27,011 bases of DNA from Bacillota bacterium. Its GTDB lineage: Bacteria > Bacillota > UBA4882 > UBA8346. The stretch spans positions 1-27,011 of the forward strand of contig DNPP01000084.1 of NCBI GenBank assembly GCA_003501365.1, in the 5' to 3' direction. Shown piece after piece: positions 7,677 through 16,386 of this stretch. The notes beneath the pieces were generated by a model that had not been told where the DNA came from, did not search any database, and saw only the letters and a program-made list of their open reading frames with translations. The translations under genes and the position numbers were made by a program. Positions within the stretch are counted from its first letter, which is position 1; each line of letters begins with the position of its first letter.

Positions 7677-9725
7677 ATGATCAACTCAAAGATGCCGGTG
7701 GTCTATTACGGCGGTGATTACAATCCCGATCAATGGCCGGAAGAGATTTGGCAGGAAGATATGCGGTTGTTTAAGGCGGCAGGAATCAATATTGTAACAC
7801 TACCTGTTTTTAATTGGGCCAAATTACAACCAGCCGAGAATGTCTATAACTTTGAATGGCTCGATAAAATTCTGGACCTGGTTACCCAAAACGGGCTTCA
7901 TGTTTGCCTGGCTACCTCAACTGCAGCCCAGCCCGCTTGGATGTCGAAGAAATATCCGGAAATGCTGCCGGTAAACGTCGAAGGAAAACGAAAGACGCAC
8001 GGCGGACGGGTAAATTTTTGTCCTACCAACCCCGAGTACCGGGAATTTTCTGTAAAGCTCGCCCGGAAAATGGCCGAACGCTATCAAAACCATCCGGCTT
8101 TACTAGTATGGCATATCGGAAATGAATATGGCAATTATTGTTACTGCGAGCATTGTGCTGCTGAATTTCGGAACTGGTTAAAAGCTCGTTATGGAACGAT
8201 CGAAGAACTAAACCGCTGTTGGAATATGAGCTTTTGGGGCCATACAGTTTATGATTGGGAGGAAATCGTCCCTCCGTCTCATTTGAATGAAATGTGGCTT
8301 GACTCTTCTGGCGGATATCCCCGTGAGCGCACTTGTTTTCAGGGTATTTCCCTGGATTATAACCGCTTTATGTCGGATGCTTCCATGCAGTGTTATCTTG
8401 GAGAGTGCCAGGCTATAAAAGAGGTGACTCCCAATATTCCGATTACTACAAACCTGATGGGAGCCTTTAAACCATTGGATTATTTCAAATGGGGCCTGAA
8501 AATGGACGTCGTTTCGTGGGACAATTATCCATCGGCCAAAGATTCCCCGGGGATGATTGCTTTCCGGCACGATTTGATGAGAGGCCTCAAAGACGGGCAA
8601 CCGTTCATGCTGATGGAACAGACCCCGAGCCAGCAAAATTGGCAACCTTATAACAGTCTAAAACGGCCAGGGGTTATGCGGCTCTGGAGTTACCAAGCGT
8701 TGGCTCATGGGGCTGATACGATCATGTTTTTCCAGCTGCGACGTTCCTTTGGAGCTTGCGAAAAATATCATGGCGCAGTGATTGAGCATGTAGGTCATGG
8801 AGAAACCCGGGTTTTTCGGGAATGTGCAGCATTGGGCGAGGAATTAAAGAAGCTAGAGGATATCCTGGATTCCCGGATCCAAGCCAAAGCAGCTATTATG
8901 TTTGATTGGGAAAATTGGTGGGCAGTAGAATTCTCCAGCGGACCCAGCCGTGATTTGAAGTATGTCGAGCAGGTTGAAAAATACTATAGTGCGCTCCATA
9001 AAAGAAATATCGCTGTCGATATCATTCCGCCTGATGGAGATCTCTCCCAATATCAATTGGTTATAGCTCCCGTATTGTACATGGTCAAGCCGGGGGTGGC
9101 ACAAAACATTGAGAAATTCGTCGCGCAAGGCGGCACATTTGTCACTACTTTTCTTAGCGGGTTGGTGAATGAAAATGATTTAGTCACTTTAGGAGGATAT
9201 CCGGGCGAGCTGCGCAAAGTAATGGGTATTTGGGCCGAAGAAATTGATGCGCTTTATCCTGATGTGAAAAATCAAATTGTCATGAAGGAGCCGCTGGGCG
9301 ATTTAAATGGAGTTTATGAATGCGGAATGCTTTGTGACCTGATTCATAGTGAGGGCGCCAAGGTACTCGCCGTATATGGTAAAGACTTTTATGCAGGAAT
9401 GCCGGTTCTTACTGAAAATAAATTCGGTGAGGGCAAGACCTATTATGTAGCCAGTGATCCGGAAACCGCCTTTATAGACGTTTTGATAACGTATCTTTGT
9501 GATGCCAAGCAATTGAAAGCTCCGTTGGAAGCGGTTCAAGGAGTTGAGATTACTCAACGGTTCAAGGAAAAGCAAACATTTATGTTTGTCTTAAATCACC
9601 GCGATGATCAAGTGGATATTGATTTAAAGAAAGGCCGTTACCGAGAACTGATTTCAGGCCGGGAAGAAAGCGGAATCCTAAGTTTGCCTGCCAAAGGGGT
9701 TGCAATTTTCCAACCGATTGGGTAA
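7677..9725 (+). CDS. Beta-galactosidase, glycoside hydrolase family 42
   Basis: It hydrolyses terminal beta-galactosides, probably in the cytoplasm since no signal peptide is present. The start is well supported by AGGAGG at 7663-7668, eight bases before ATG. The 682-residue product has the usual GH42 length and order: a TIM barrel from YYGGDYNPDQWPEEIW (10-25), acid/base E150 in WHIGNEYG, nucleophile E314 in LMEQTPSQQNW, then a trimerisation-like domain (about 400-610) and a short beta C-terminal domain. Cysteines 115, 155, 157 and 160 match the zinc-binding cluster known from thermophilic GH42 enzymes. It closes the plus-strand cluster after two hydrolase genes, which fits degradation of imported galacto-oligosaccharides. 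Confidence 0.96.
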   Translation: MINSKMPVVYYGGDYNPDQWPEEIWQEDMRLFKAAGINIVTLPVFNWAKLQPAENVYNFEWLDKILDLVTQNGLHVCLATSTAAQPAWMSKKYPEMLPVNVEGKRKTHGGRVNFCPTNPEYREFSVKLARKMAERYQNHPALLVWHIGNEYGNYCYCEHCAAEFRNWLKARYGTIEELNRCWNMSFWGHTVYDWEEIVPPSHLNEMWLDSSGGYPRERTCFQGISLDYNRFMSDASMQCYLGECQAIKEVTPNIPITTNLMGAFKPLDYFKWGLKMDVVSWDNYPSAKDSPGMIAFRHDLMRGLKDGQPFMLMEQTPSQQNWQPYNSLKRPGVMRLWSYQALAHGADTIMFFQLRRSFGACEKYHGAVIEHVGHGETRVFRECAALGEELKKLEDILDSRIQAKAAIMFDWENWWAVEFSSGPSRDLKYVEQVEKYYSALHKRNIAVDIIPPDGDLSQYQLVIAPVLYMVKPGVAQNIEKFVAQGGTFVTTFLSGLVNENDLVTLGGYPGELRKVMGIWAEEIDALYPDVKNQIVMKEPLGDLNGVYECGMLCDLIHSEGAKVLAVYGKDFYAGMPVLTENKFGEGKTYYVASDPETAFIDVLITYLCDAKQLKAPLEAVQGVEITQRFKEKQTFMFVLNHRDDQVDIDLKKGRYRELISGREESGILSLPAKGVAIFQPIG

Positions 9726-9765
9726 TTTTTAGCGAAAAAAGGATTGTTGCTTTGAGCAAAGAAGG

Positions 9766-9808
9766 GGCTGACCGGATACCTAAAATTTATTGGGAAATCC
9801 GGCCAGCC
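9766..9808. terminator. Shared hairpin between convergent GH42 and GH2 genes
   Basis: GGCTGACCGGAT (9766-9777) pairs with ATCCGGCCAGCC (9797-9808) with one mismatch, around a 19-base loop. On the plus strand it is followed by AGTTTTAATC, and on the minus strand by a weaker CCTTCTTTG. It sits in the roughly 100-base gap between two convergent genes, so it is probably a bidirectional terminator, stronger for GH42. Confidence 0.7.
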
Positions 9809-9827
9809 AGTTTTAATCGAGAGCCAA

Positions 9828-11609
9828 TCAAGTGTGGCGTATATCATTGATTTTTTTGATCTTTTCCAGACCGATTTTCGGGACTCGATCTTCCGTAAGC
9901 AAACCGTTAATTTCCTGCTGGACATCGGTTATTTGGGTATAGCAGTAACCGCATATATAATCGCACTTTTTAATCGCTTCAGTGATTGCTTGATATCTTG
10001 ATAAGAACTCTTCTTCCGATCCTACTTGATTGCCATAACCCCAGCCGCTTTCACTTTTAAAAGCGATTCCACCATACTCGCTGATGATGATGGGTTGACC
10101 TTGGTAAGAATGGTTTTCGGCAAAGTTGTAACGACTGCTACCTTTTAAAACTTCATCCTTTATAACACGTTCTTTTTCTTGATATCGCTTGGTAAAGACA
10201 TCGCCAAGTTCTTCATAATCATGGATGGATAAAATATCGGAGATGGTATGCTCCCAGCCGTCATTGACAATGACTGGTCTGCTCTTATCAAGGGCTTTGG
10301 TAAGGTAATATAAACTTTGAGCAAAGCTCTGCTGCTGTTTATTCACGCCGATATTCGGTATACCCCAGGATTCATTCAACGGAACCCAGGTTACAATGGC
10401 AGGATGATTATAATTTTGTTCAACAACCTCAAGCCATTCCGGAACAAAGTTTTCAACGGCTTGGTCATTATATTCATAACAAGCGGGAAACTCGGACCAA
10501 ACCAGGAGGCCTTTGTGATCGCACCAGTACAGGAAGCGTTCATCTTCCACCTTCATATGTTTGCGGACGCCATTAAAACCCATAGCCAAGGTTTTGTCGA
10601 TGTCTTCCAAAATCGCCGCTTCACCCGGAGGAGTTAACAGCGAATCAGGCCAGTAACCCTGATCCAAAAGGAGTTTTTGATAGATTTCGGCATTGTTGAG
10701 GAAGATCTTACCGTTTTTAATGGATATTTTGCGCATGCCGAAATAGGAAGTTACTTCGTCCAATAATGTTTCCCCGGAAAAGAGTTTAAAATTAACATCA
10801 TACAAATTAGGCTGGCCGATATCCCAAACCGGAAATTTAAAATGCACGCCTTCGACCAGCGTATCGTTGGTGATATCAACCTTTAATTTGGTGAAACTGC
10901 GGTCCGGCTTTAAGGTGACTTCCCGGATCAGCTGTCCTTTATAGGATAGGGTGGTAACAATTTTCAAATGGGGATGGACCTCGAAGTTATGGATGGAATA
11001 CTCAAATAAAACAGAGGCGTCATCCACATCCGGTGTTATTTTTACTTTTTCAATATGAGTATCTGCTACGTATTCAATCCATACAGTCTTCCAGATACCG
11101 GTTGATTGTACATACCAGCAGCCGAAATTTTTATCGTGCCATCGCTGTTTCCCCCTGGGTTGGCAGCAACTTTTGGAGTCTTCGCATTTTACGGTAATCG
11201 AGTTTGCCGCACCTAGCTTAACAAAGTGAGTAATATCGAATTGAAATTTATTGCTGCTTCCGCGGTGGAGTCCCAGATAAGCGCCATTAACCCAAACTTT
11301 GGTAAGATAATCGGCGCCCTGAAAATGAAGCAGGATTCTTTGGCCGGCATATTGGGAATCGATGACAACCGCCCTTTGATACCATACATTGGGATGGTGG
11401 GTTTCGTCCTGGATTCCGCTGGCCTTACTTTCATAAACGAAAGGGACATTGATTTTTTTATCGAACTCGCCATGATGATACCAACACTTGGCTTCGCCGA
11501 TATTTTGATCGTCAAAGGCAAAGTCCCATAAACCGTTGAGATTATCCCAGGATCTCCGGACAAATTGGGGCCTGGGATATTCGTTGAGTGTCCATTCTAA
11601 TGTTTTCAT
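9828..11609 (-). CDS. Glycoside hydrolase family 2 protein (beta-galactosidase/beta-glucuronidase type)
   Basis: It is a retaining exo-beta-glycosidase, last gene of the second importer operon. The 593 residues show the family 2 plan: N-terminal jelly roll with GLWDFAFD and VWVNGAYLGLHRG (about 1-180), an immunoglobulin-like domain (about 181-295), and a TIM barrel with MGFNGVRKHMK, acid/base E413 in PLNESWG and nucleophile E511 in IISEYGGIAF. At 593 residues it is closer to beta-glucuronidase-size members than to LacZ, and no extra C-terminal domains are present. AGGAG lies seven bases before the ATG. There is no signal peptide, so it should act on imported sugar. The exact sugar (galactoside, glucuronide or mannoside) cannot be fixed from sequence; neighbours favour galactoside. 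Confidence 0.92.
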   Translation of the reverse strand: MKTLEWTLNEYPRPQFVRRSWDNLNGLWDFAFDDQNIGEAKCWYHHGEFDKKINVPFVYESKASGIQDETHHPNVWYQRAVVIDSQYAGQRILLHFQGADYLTKVWVNGAYLGLHRGSSNKFQFDITHFVKLGAANSITVKCEDSKSCCQPRGKQRWHDKNFGCWYVQSTGIWKTVWIEYVADTHIEKVKITPDVDDASVLFEYSIHNFEVHPHLKIVTTLSYKGQLIREVTLKPDRSFTKLKVDITNDTLVEGVHFKFPVWDIGQPNLYDVNFKLFSGETLLDEVTSYFGMRKISIKNGKIFLNNAEIYQKLLLDQGYWPDSLLTPPGEAAILEDIDKTLAMGFNGVRKHMKVEDERFLYWCDHKGLLVWSEFPACYEYNDQAVENFVPEWLEVVEQNYNHPAIVTWVPLNESWGIPNIGVNKQQQSFAQSLYYLTKALDKSRPVIVNDGWEHTISDILSIHDYEELGDVFTKRYQEKERVIKDEVLKGSSRYNFAENHSYQGQPIIISEYGGIAFKSESGWGYGNQVGSEEEFLSRYQAITEAIKKCDYICGYCYTQITDVQQEINGLLTEDRVPKIGLEKIKKINDIRHT

Positions 11610-11629
11610 TTTAATCTCCTGATCGATTG

Positions 11630-12514
11630 TTAGCCTTTTATTCCTGACATAGTAACCCCTTTGATGATCTGTCTCTCAAATAAGACAAACACCAGGATTA
11701 CTGGTAATGACGCAATTGCATTGACGGTCATCGGTAAAATATAACCATTAGTGTAATTTGAATTGAAGATTGGAATCCCTAAAGGTATTGTGTAAAAAAT
11801 ATCCGATGTAACACAAAGGAAAGGCCATAGAAAATTATTCCAATTGGCAATAAAAGTCAATATGGCAATGGATGCCAATGCAGGTTTTGCCAAGGGTAGA
11901 ATGATACTTACAAAACTCTTATACACACCACATCCATCAATTTGGGCGCTGTCTATAAACTCTTGGGGTACCCCATCAAAAAAACCTTTTAAAATTATGA
12001 CAGCCATTGGTGCTGCCGGGGAAGCCGCTAATGATGGAAGAATAATGCCTGCATAGGAATCAAGTAAATTTAAATGCCTAACAACTTGATAAAGTGGAAT
12101 AATGGTGGCTTCACCCGGTAACATAAGTCCGAATAAAATGAACAACAGAACAGAATTTGTATATTTCCCCTTGATTTTCGATAGGGCAAAGGCGGCCATG
12201 GCGGAAATAGTTAATGTTATCGATGTACAAATGACAGAAATAAATAGGCTGTTAAAAATCCATCTACTCATACCTGAAGTTCGCAAAACCTTTGGATAAC
12301 TCGTAAAAGTGTAGGGCGGTTTAAACCAACTAAGCACATTTTCAATAACATCCCCTTCATGCCTTAAGGATACAAAAACCATCCATATCAGGGGTATCAT
12401 AAAAGCAAACGCCAATAACAACGAACAAATCGTAATAATTAAGCCTCGATAATTATGACTCTTGTTCCCTGTCACTTTAATATTTATCATGTTTTCTTTG
12501 CTTATCGCCCCCAC
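11630..12514 (-). CDS. Sugar ABC transporter permease, MalG/UgpE type
   Basis: This is the second membrane subunit of the middle importer. I kept the GTG start at 12514: AAGGAGG (12524-12530) lies nine bases before it, inside the end of the upstream gene. An internal ATG nine codons in (12490) is the alternative. The 294-residue product has about six membrane segments and the EAA loop FIDSAQIDGCGVYKSFVSII (about 186-205). It begins four bases after the stop of the MalF-type partner and is followed after 20 bases by the GH2 gene, so all are in one operon. Confidence 0.94.
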   Translation of the reverse strand: MGAISKENMINIKVTGNKSHNYRGLIITICSLLLAFAFMIPLIWMVFVSLRHEGDVIENVLSWFKPPYTFTSYPKVLRTSGMSRWIFNSLFISVICTSITLTISAMAAFALSKIKGKYTNSVLLFILFGLMLPGEATIIPLYQVVRHLNLLDSYAGIILPSLAASPAAPMAVIILKGFFDGVPQEFIDSAQIDGCGVYKSFVSIILPLAKPALASIAILTFIANWNNFLWPFLCVTSDIFYTIPLGIPIFNSNYTNGYILPMTVNAIASLPVILVFVLFERQIIKGVTMSGIKG

Positions 12515-12518
12515 GGTT

Positions 12519-13391
12519 TTATGCCTCCTTTTCCTTAGTTATTTTAAACTGGATTAAAGTGATAATCACGAGGATGATAAATAATCCATAAGACATTGCC
12601 GAAGCATAGCCTAAACTGGACTTAGTAAAGCCGGTTTCATAGATATATTGAATAATGGGACGTGTCGCCGAACCCGGCCCTCCTTTTGTAATCAGGTATA
12701 TTTGAGCGAATACCTTAAATGATGCCAGAATTTGAAGCATAACGATAATTTTAGTAATCGGGGTTATCAAGGGTAATATAATTTTAAAAAAGTATTGTGC
12801 ATTATTAGCTCCATCCAGGGATGCTGCCTCATGGATTTCATCCGGTATTTCCTGTAATGCCGATAAATATAAAATCATGTTAAAGCCGACAGTCCACCAG
12901 ATAGTGGTAGCGGTAATTGAAACCCAAGCAAGCCGAGGATCGGCAAGCCAGTATGGTTCGGCTTTGATTCCGCAAATATGTATGAATGAATTCACCAAAC
13001 CTGTATAGGGTTGGAGCATGAATATCGCCAAATAGGATACTACGGAAACCGATAAAATGAACGGTACAAAAAAGGTTATCCTAAAAAATTTTACGAATTT
13101 GGTTTTGCGGTTGGAAATCAAAGCCAATAACAAGGCGGTAGCAACCATAAATGGAGTTGAAATGATTACAAAAAACGTTGTATTTTTAACCGCATCCCAA
13201 AAGTCACTGTCAACTAACATTTTTTGAAAGTTTGTTAACCCCACAAAATCCATTTTACGAATAATTGTCCATTTGAAAAAACTCATATACAATCCTTGAA
13301 TCATGGGGAAAATGGTGAACATAATATATAAAATTAAAAAGGGCAATAAAAATACGATATTGGCAATTAAAATTCTACTTTTTTTCGTCAA
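12519..13391 (-). CDS. Sugar ABC transporter permease, MalF/UgpA type (TTG start)
   Basis: This is the first membrane subunit of the middle importer. An open frame reaches back to 13487, but AGGAGG lies seven bases before a TTG at 13391-13389, and translation from there (MTKKSRILIANIVFLLPF) gives a normal MalF-type N-terminus; the 32 extra residues upstream are basic and unlike the family. From the TTG the product has 290 residues, about six membrane segments, and the EAA loop HEAASLDGANNAQYFFKIIL (about 187-206). A terminator-like hairpin precedes it. Confidence 0.92.
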   Translation of the reverse strand: MTKKSRILIANIVFLLPFLILYIMFTIFPMIQGLYMSFFKWTIIRKMDFVGLTNFQKMLVDSDFWDAVKNTTFFVIISTPFMVATALLLALISNRKTKFVKFFRITFFVPFILSVSVVSYLAIFMLQPYTGLVNSFIHICGIKAEPYWLADPRLAWVSITATTIWWTVGFNMILYLSALQEIPDEIHEAASLDGANNAQYFFKIILPLITPITKIIVMLQILASFKVFAQIYLITKGGPGSATRPIIQYIYETGFTKSSLGYASAMSYGLFIILVIITLIQFKITKEKEA

Positions 13392-13532
13392 ATTAGAACC
13401 TCCTCTGATATAGCGGCGCCTGCCGGTTTTATAGGGCAGAATGAACTCAACCCAATCCCTATAACCCTGTCCCAAGCGCAAATCCATATGGAGCCAAGAG
13501 TAATTTCTACGGAAATAAAAGAACTTTTAAAA

Positions 13533-13571
13533 AAACCTTGTCAAGGTACCTTGGTTACCCCAACAAGGTTT
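13533..13571 (-). terminator. Hairpin with T-run between binding protein and permeases
   Basis: Read on the minus strand, AAACCTTGT (13571-13563) pairs perfectly with ACAAGGTTT (13541-13533), and seven T residues span the end of the stem (complement of 13529-13535). The loop itself holds a perfect 12-base palindrome, CAAGGTACCTTG (13542-13553), so a competing inner stem is possible. It lies about 20 bases after the binding-protein stop and about 140 bases before the permease start. It probably stops part of the transcripts so that binding protein exceeds permease. Confidence 0.72.
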
Positions 13572-13588
13572 CTTCGCTTTGACTATTT

Positions 13589-14854
13589 TTATTTCACTAG
13601 ATTATCGATGTCCATTGCCATCTTGGTCAATGCAGTTTTGGATGGCGTACTGCCGTTCCAGATGGTATCAAGATTCTTTTTAATGATATCGATCATCGCC
13701 CAGTTGTTTTTGCTATGTGAAAAGAACACCACATGTTTAGCTGCTGTTGCATATTCACTTCGGTAAGGCAATGCCTTAAACTCTGCACTGGCTACAACTG
13801 CATCTGAAGCAGGAACATGGCCTGCCTGGGCCCAAATTTTACCGGAATCTGCCACGAAGCTGGCAAATTTCATGGCTGCATCCTGCCGGACTTTATCATC
13901 TTTAGATTGTACCGGAAGAATGATAGTGTGTGAATCTCCCCAAGTGGCCGTTTTGCCCATCAATGTGGGGAATTCCATGGCTCCAAAACTGAAGCCTTTA
14001 ACGCCTTCAAATACCGGTGTTGTCCAACCGCCGGTGAAAGTTACCGCGGCTTTTCCGGATGAAAAAGTCTTTACAAAGTCAGCCAAATTTTTTTGAATAT
14101 AACCTCTGGTGTAAAGGCTCTTGACATATTCAGCTGCCTTTACTGCCTTCGCCATATCAATTTCTGATTTGGTAAAGTTAGCATTTAAAAGGGAAGTTGG
14201 TCCCTGTTGAACATAAAGCGCATACCAGAGGCGGTAGCAATCATCGCCATTGGTTGGTTGAGCAAGGGGATATACATCGGCGGGCAGCTTTTTCTTTAAA
14301 GTAGCAAAGAAAGTATCCAAGCCTACCGTTCCACTTGCTAAAATCGGTTTTCCTTGAGCATCTAACAATCCGGCCTTTTTTAATAAATTTTTGTTATAAT
14401 ACATAATATATGGATGAGTATCTAAGGGAACTGCATAATGTTTTCCATCGTAGATCGTTGCATCAAGAATATTTTTATTAATTTTTCCCCAATTTACATT
14501 TTCATCTTTGGCGTATGTATCAAGAGCATAGACTGAGCCACTATCAACTAAAGCAGGTAGTTCTGATACATGAGCTGCTCCAATATCCGGCCCTTTTCCA
14601 GCGGCAACAGCTGTCATTAGCTTTGTATAGTATGGGGTCCCCCATTCCTGAATTACATTTTTAACGACGATTTCCGATTGTGACTTATTGAAATTATTAA
14701 CAATCTCTTGCATGTAGGAACTTTCGCCACCACCGAAGAATGACCAAAAGGTCAGTTCAATCTTGGAATCAGCATTTATTATTGTAATACCGGAGAACAA
14801 GACCAATGCCAACACCATGCTAAGTGTTACTGTGACCCAAAAACTTTTTTTCAT
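13589..14854 (-). CDS. Sugar ABC transporter substrate-binding protein (CUT1)
   Basis: This is the extracytoplasmic sugar receptor of the middle importer. I chose ATG 14854 because GGGGGA lies a few bases upstream and MKKSFWVTVTLSMVLALVLF is a clean signal peptide; an open frame continues 18 codons upstream without support. The product has 421 residues. The signal ends near TIINADSK without a lipobox cysteine. The mature part begins IELTFWSFFGGGESSYMQEI, typical of family 1 binding proteins, with KGPDIGAAHVSELPALVD and the C-terminal KKNLDTIWNGSTP region. A strong promoter at 15037-15065 precedes it; the hairpin at 13533-13571 follows. Confidence 0.93.
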   Translation of the reverse strand: MKKSFWVTVTLSMVLALVLFSGITIINADSKIELTFWSFFGGGESSYMQEIVNNFNKSQSEIVVKNVIQEWGTPYYTKLMTAVAAGKGPDIGAAHVSELPALVDSGSVYALDTYAKDENVNWGKINKNILDATIYDGKHYAVPLDTHPYIMYYNKNLLKKAGLLDAQGKPILASGTVGLDTFFATLKKKLPADVYPLAQPTNGDDCYRLWYALYVQQGPTSLLNANFTKSEIDMAKAVKAAEYVKSLYTRGYIQKNLADFVKTFSSGKAAVTFTGGWTTPVFEGVKGFSFGAMEFPTLMGKTATWGDSHTIILPVQSKDDKVRQDAAMKFASFVADSGKIWAQAGHVPASDAVVASAEFKALPYRSEYATAAKHVVFFSHSKNNWAMIDIIKKNLDTIWNGSTPSKTALTKMAMDIDNLVK

Positions 14855-15036
14855 AAACCCATCCCCCTTTATTTTTTTATAATCAGCAACAGTTATCGGC
14901 TGTGCCAACTACCGCAAAGGAAAACCAAACGACTTAACCCAAAAAAAGGTACAGCGAGATTAACAATAGTTAAAATTCAAAACAATTAAAACAAATTAGT
15001 TGTTTTATTACAATAGTTTTGTTTAATTTCAAATTG

Positions 15037-15065
15037 ATTATAGCATTCCTTCGGAATCTGGTCAA
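15037..15065 (-). promoter_or_regulatory. Strong sigma-A promoter for the middle importer operon
   Basis: On the minus strand TTGACC (15065-15060) and a perfect TATAAT (15042-15037) are separated by 17 bases. It drives the binding protein at 14854, leaving a leader of about 175 bases. Just downstream of the -10 box the leader holds TATTACAATA (15006-15015, plus-strand reading), identical to a 10-mer in the palindromes before the ArsR-type gene, plus the inverted repeats AAAACAA/TTGTTTT (14987-15005) and TTAAC/GTTAA (14959-14972). A repressor bound there would block this promoter. Confidence 0.72.
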
Positions 15066-15135
15066 CCTTATTTGTTACAAATTGGATCGTAATTTTAACA
15101 TATATCAAAAACGACCTTGTTTTGGCTCCTAGAAT

Positions 15136-15233
15136 AAAAAAAGAGGCTGTCGCAAGGTGTTATAAAATCAATGAGATATCACGCCGTAGCGCGCCATCAC
15201 CATTGATAAAATTTCTTTTGCTACAGACTCTTT
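15136..15233 (-). terminator. Long imperfect hairpin: terminator of the ArsR-type gene, possibly repeat-derived
   Basis: AAAGAGGCTGTCGCAA (15140-15155) and TTGCTACAGACTCTTT (15218-15233) are complementary in 14 of 16 positions. Inside, ATCAATG (15167-15173) and CATTGAT (15201-15207) pair perfectly. On the minus strand the stem ends in seven T residues (complement of 15136-15142), which fits Rho-independent termination about 45 bases after the regulator gene. The size (about 100 bases) and terminal inverted repeats also resemble a miniature transposable element. The rest of the roughly 420-base gap between 14855 and 15277 holds the promoter and repeats listed separately. Confidence 0.62.
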
Positions 15234-15277
15234 GGTAGAAAAGCCAATATAGTAGGGTTTTTGCTATTTTCTACAAT

Positions 15278-16210
15278 TTAATTGGAATTATATTTAATCT
15301 TCATAATAATAGCCTGTTCGTAATTACCGAATTTTTTACCGAAAAGATTGATTCCTCCCATATTAATCGCATCTTCCTTCATGCCTATCTTTAGTTTAAT
15401 GAAATTGTTTTTCTCAAAGTGGATATCAGCGATTTTAACATTGGAAACATGTCTACCGTCCTCAAAGGTTCCCATGCTGGTGATATCCCAGGTTTTAAGA
15501 ATCCCATATTGGGTTGCATAATCCCACCACCAACCTGGATTGAGCTTTCCCCGGGATCCGCCGAAATCTCCGGGGCTTGTCCAGGTGGTTATTTCAACAT
15601 CATTCACCCAAAGAGTGATATCGGATGGCCACTCGTTATTATAATTTGGCGCTTCCGAACAGATTTCCATGGAGAACTGGATATTATCAATGAGAACTGT
15701 TTTATTATTTAACTCACCCTTGGAAAATTTATATTCGATGTATCCTTTGCGAAACCATATTAATTCCGCTTTAACCCTTTCTGGAACAAAAAAGTCACCT
15801 GGTTCATCCTCAATAGCAATAATCCCTTCATCGCTGACGATTCCACAGGTTGGATAAACAAGGCAATCGGAAAAGTAACCCAACGGCATTTCCACTTTAT
15901 AACTCCCATAATCTTTATCCGATTTTAAATTCTGGCTAAGGGTGATATGGATATCATCATAATTTTTGCTGCAGGTTTTTTTGGTACCGCGGTTTCCGGA
16001 TTGAAATTGGGTTGTAATCAAACCTACTTCATTAAGAATATTGATGTTAAAGGCAGTGGTAGAGACAGCAATTTTTAGCTGTTCTGCGATTTCAACCACA
16101 TTCATACTTTGTTTTTCCAGCAATTTTAAAATATCAAGGCGTATTCCCGATGATAATCCGCGGCATACTTCACTGAGTTTTTTGGGATCATCCAGTGATA
16201 AGTGAAGCAT
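15278..16210 (-). CDS. ArsR-family transcriptional regulator with large C-terminal domain
   Basis: It is probably a one-component repressor of sugar genes. I chose ATG 16210 because AAGGAG (16225-16220) lies nine bases before it; a GTG at 16228 would put that ribosome site inside the gene. Of 310 residues, about 15-80 form an ArsR-like winged helix (LSSGIRLDILKLLEKQSMNV, EIAEQLKIAVSTTAFNINIL, then a basic wing RGTKK). Residues about 95-305 are a distinct domain rich in beta strands and aromatic residues, with NNEWPSDITLWVNDVEI (191-207), TSPGDFGGSRG (211-221) and NPGWWWDYATQYG (224-236). I know similar ArsR-type proteins next to glycosidase genes but no characterised function. The classic ArsR metal-site cysteines are not evident. 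I infer that the C-terminal domain senses a sugar. Palindromes overlapping its own promoter suggest autoregulation. Confidence 0.85.
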   Translation of the reverse strand: MLHLSLDDPKKLSEVCRGLSSGIRLDILKLLEKQSMNVVEIAEQLKIAVSTTAFNINILNEVGLITTQFQSGNRGTKKTCSKNYDDIHITLSQNLKSDKDYGSYKVEMPLGYFSDCLVYPTCGIVSDEGIIAIEDEPGDFFVPERVKAELIWFRKGYIEYKFSKGELNNKTVLIDNIQFSMEICSEAPNYNNEWPSDITLWVNDVEITTWTSPGDFGGSRGKLNPGWWWDYATQYGILKTWDITSMGTFEDGRHVSNVKIADIHFEKNNFIKLKIGMKEDAINMGGINLFGKKFGNYEQAIIMKIKYNSN

Positions 16211-16240
16211 TTTCAACAACTCCTTCACGATTGTAAAAAA

Positions 16241-16269
16241 ATAATAACACAGTTAATGTAATATTACAA
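16241..16269 (-). promoter_or_regulatory. Promoter candidate of the ArsR-type gene
   Basis: On the minus strand TTGTAA (16269-16264) and TATTAT (16246-16241) are separated by 17 bases. The -35 box lies inside the palindromic site at 16257-16280, so a bound dimer would exclude RNA polymerase. The leader to the ATG at 16210 would be about 25 bases. Confidence 0.5.
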
Positions 16270-16280
16270 TAATATTGTAA
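16257..16280. promoter_or_regulatory. Overlapping palindromes, likely operator of the ArsR-type regulator
   Basis: Two palindromes overlap: TGTAATATTACA (16257-16268, perfect) and TTACAATA-A-TATTGTAA (16264-16280, perfect 8-bp arms around one base). AT-rich inverted repeats over the promoter are typical of ArsR-family operators. The 10-mer TATTACAATA found here recurs at 15006-15015 downstream of the binding-protein promoter. The rest of the gap up to 16386 is AT-rich and shows nothing else clear. Confidence 0.5.
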
Positions 16281-16386
16281 CAATAATTTTAAAGATACTA
16301 TTTTTCCGTATAAATTAGGTTGAGAGCCCTAATTTCGTTTACAGTTTTACATGGAAGATGTTGAGTTCACAGTTATTTCAAATAAT

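Noticed and set aside
11213..11563. Open frames on both strands within the GH2 gene
   Set aside because: They are shadows of the GH2 reading frame, which has clear family motifs across this region.
13392..13487. 32-residue N-terminal extension of the middle MalF-type permease
   Set aside because: The AGGAGG site is directly before the TTG at 13391, and the extension is unlike the family.
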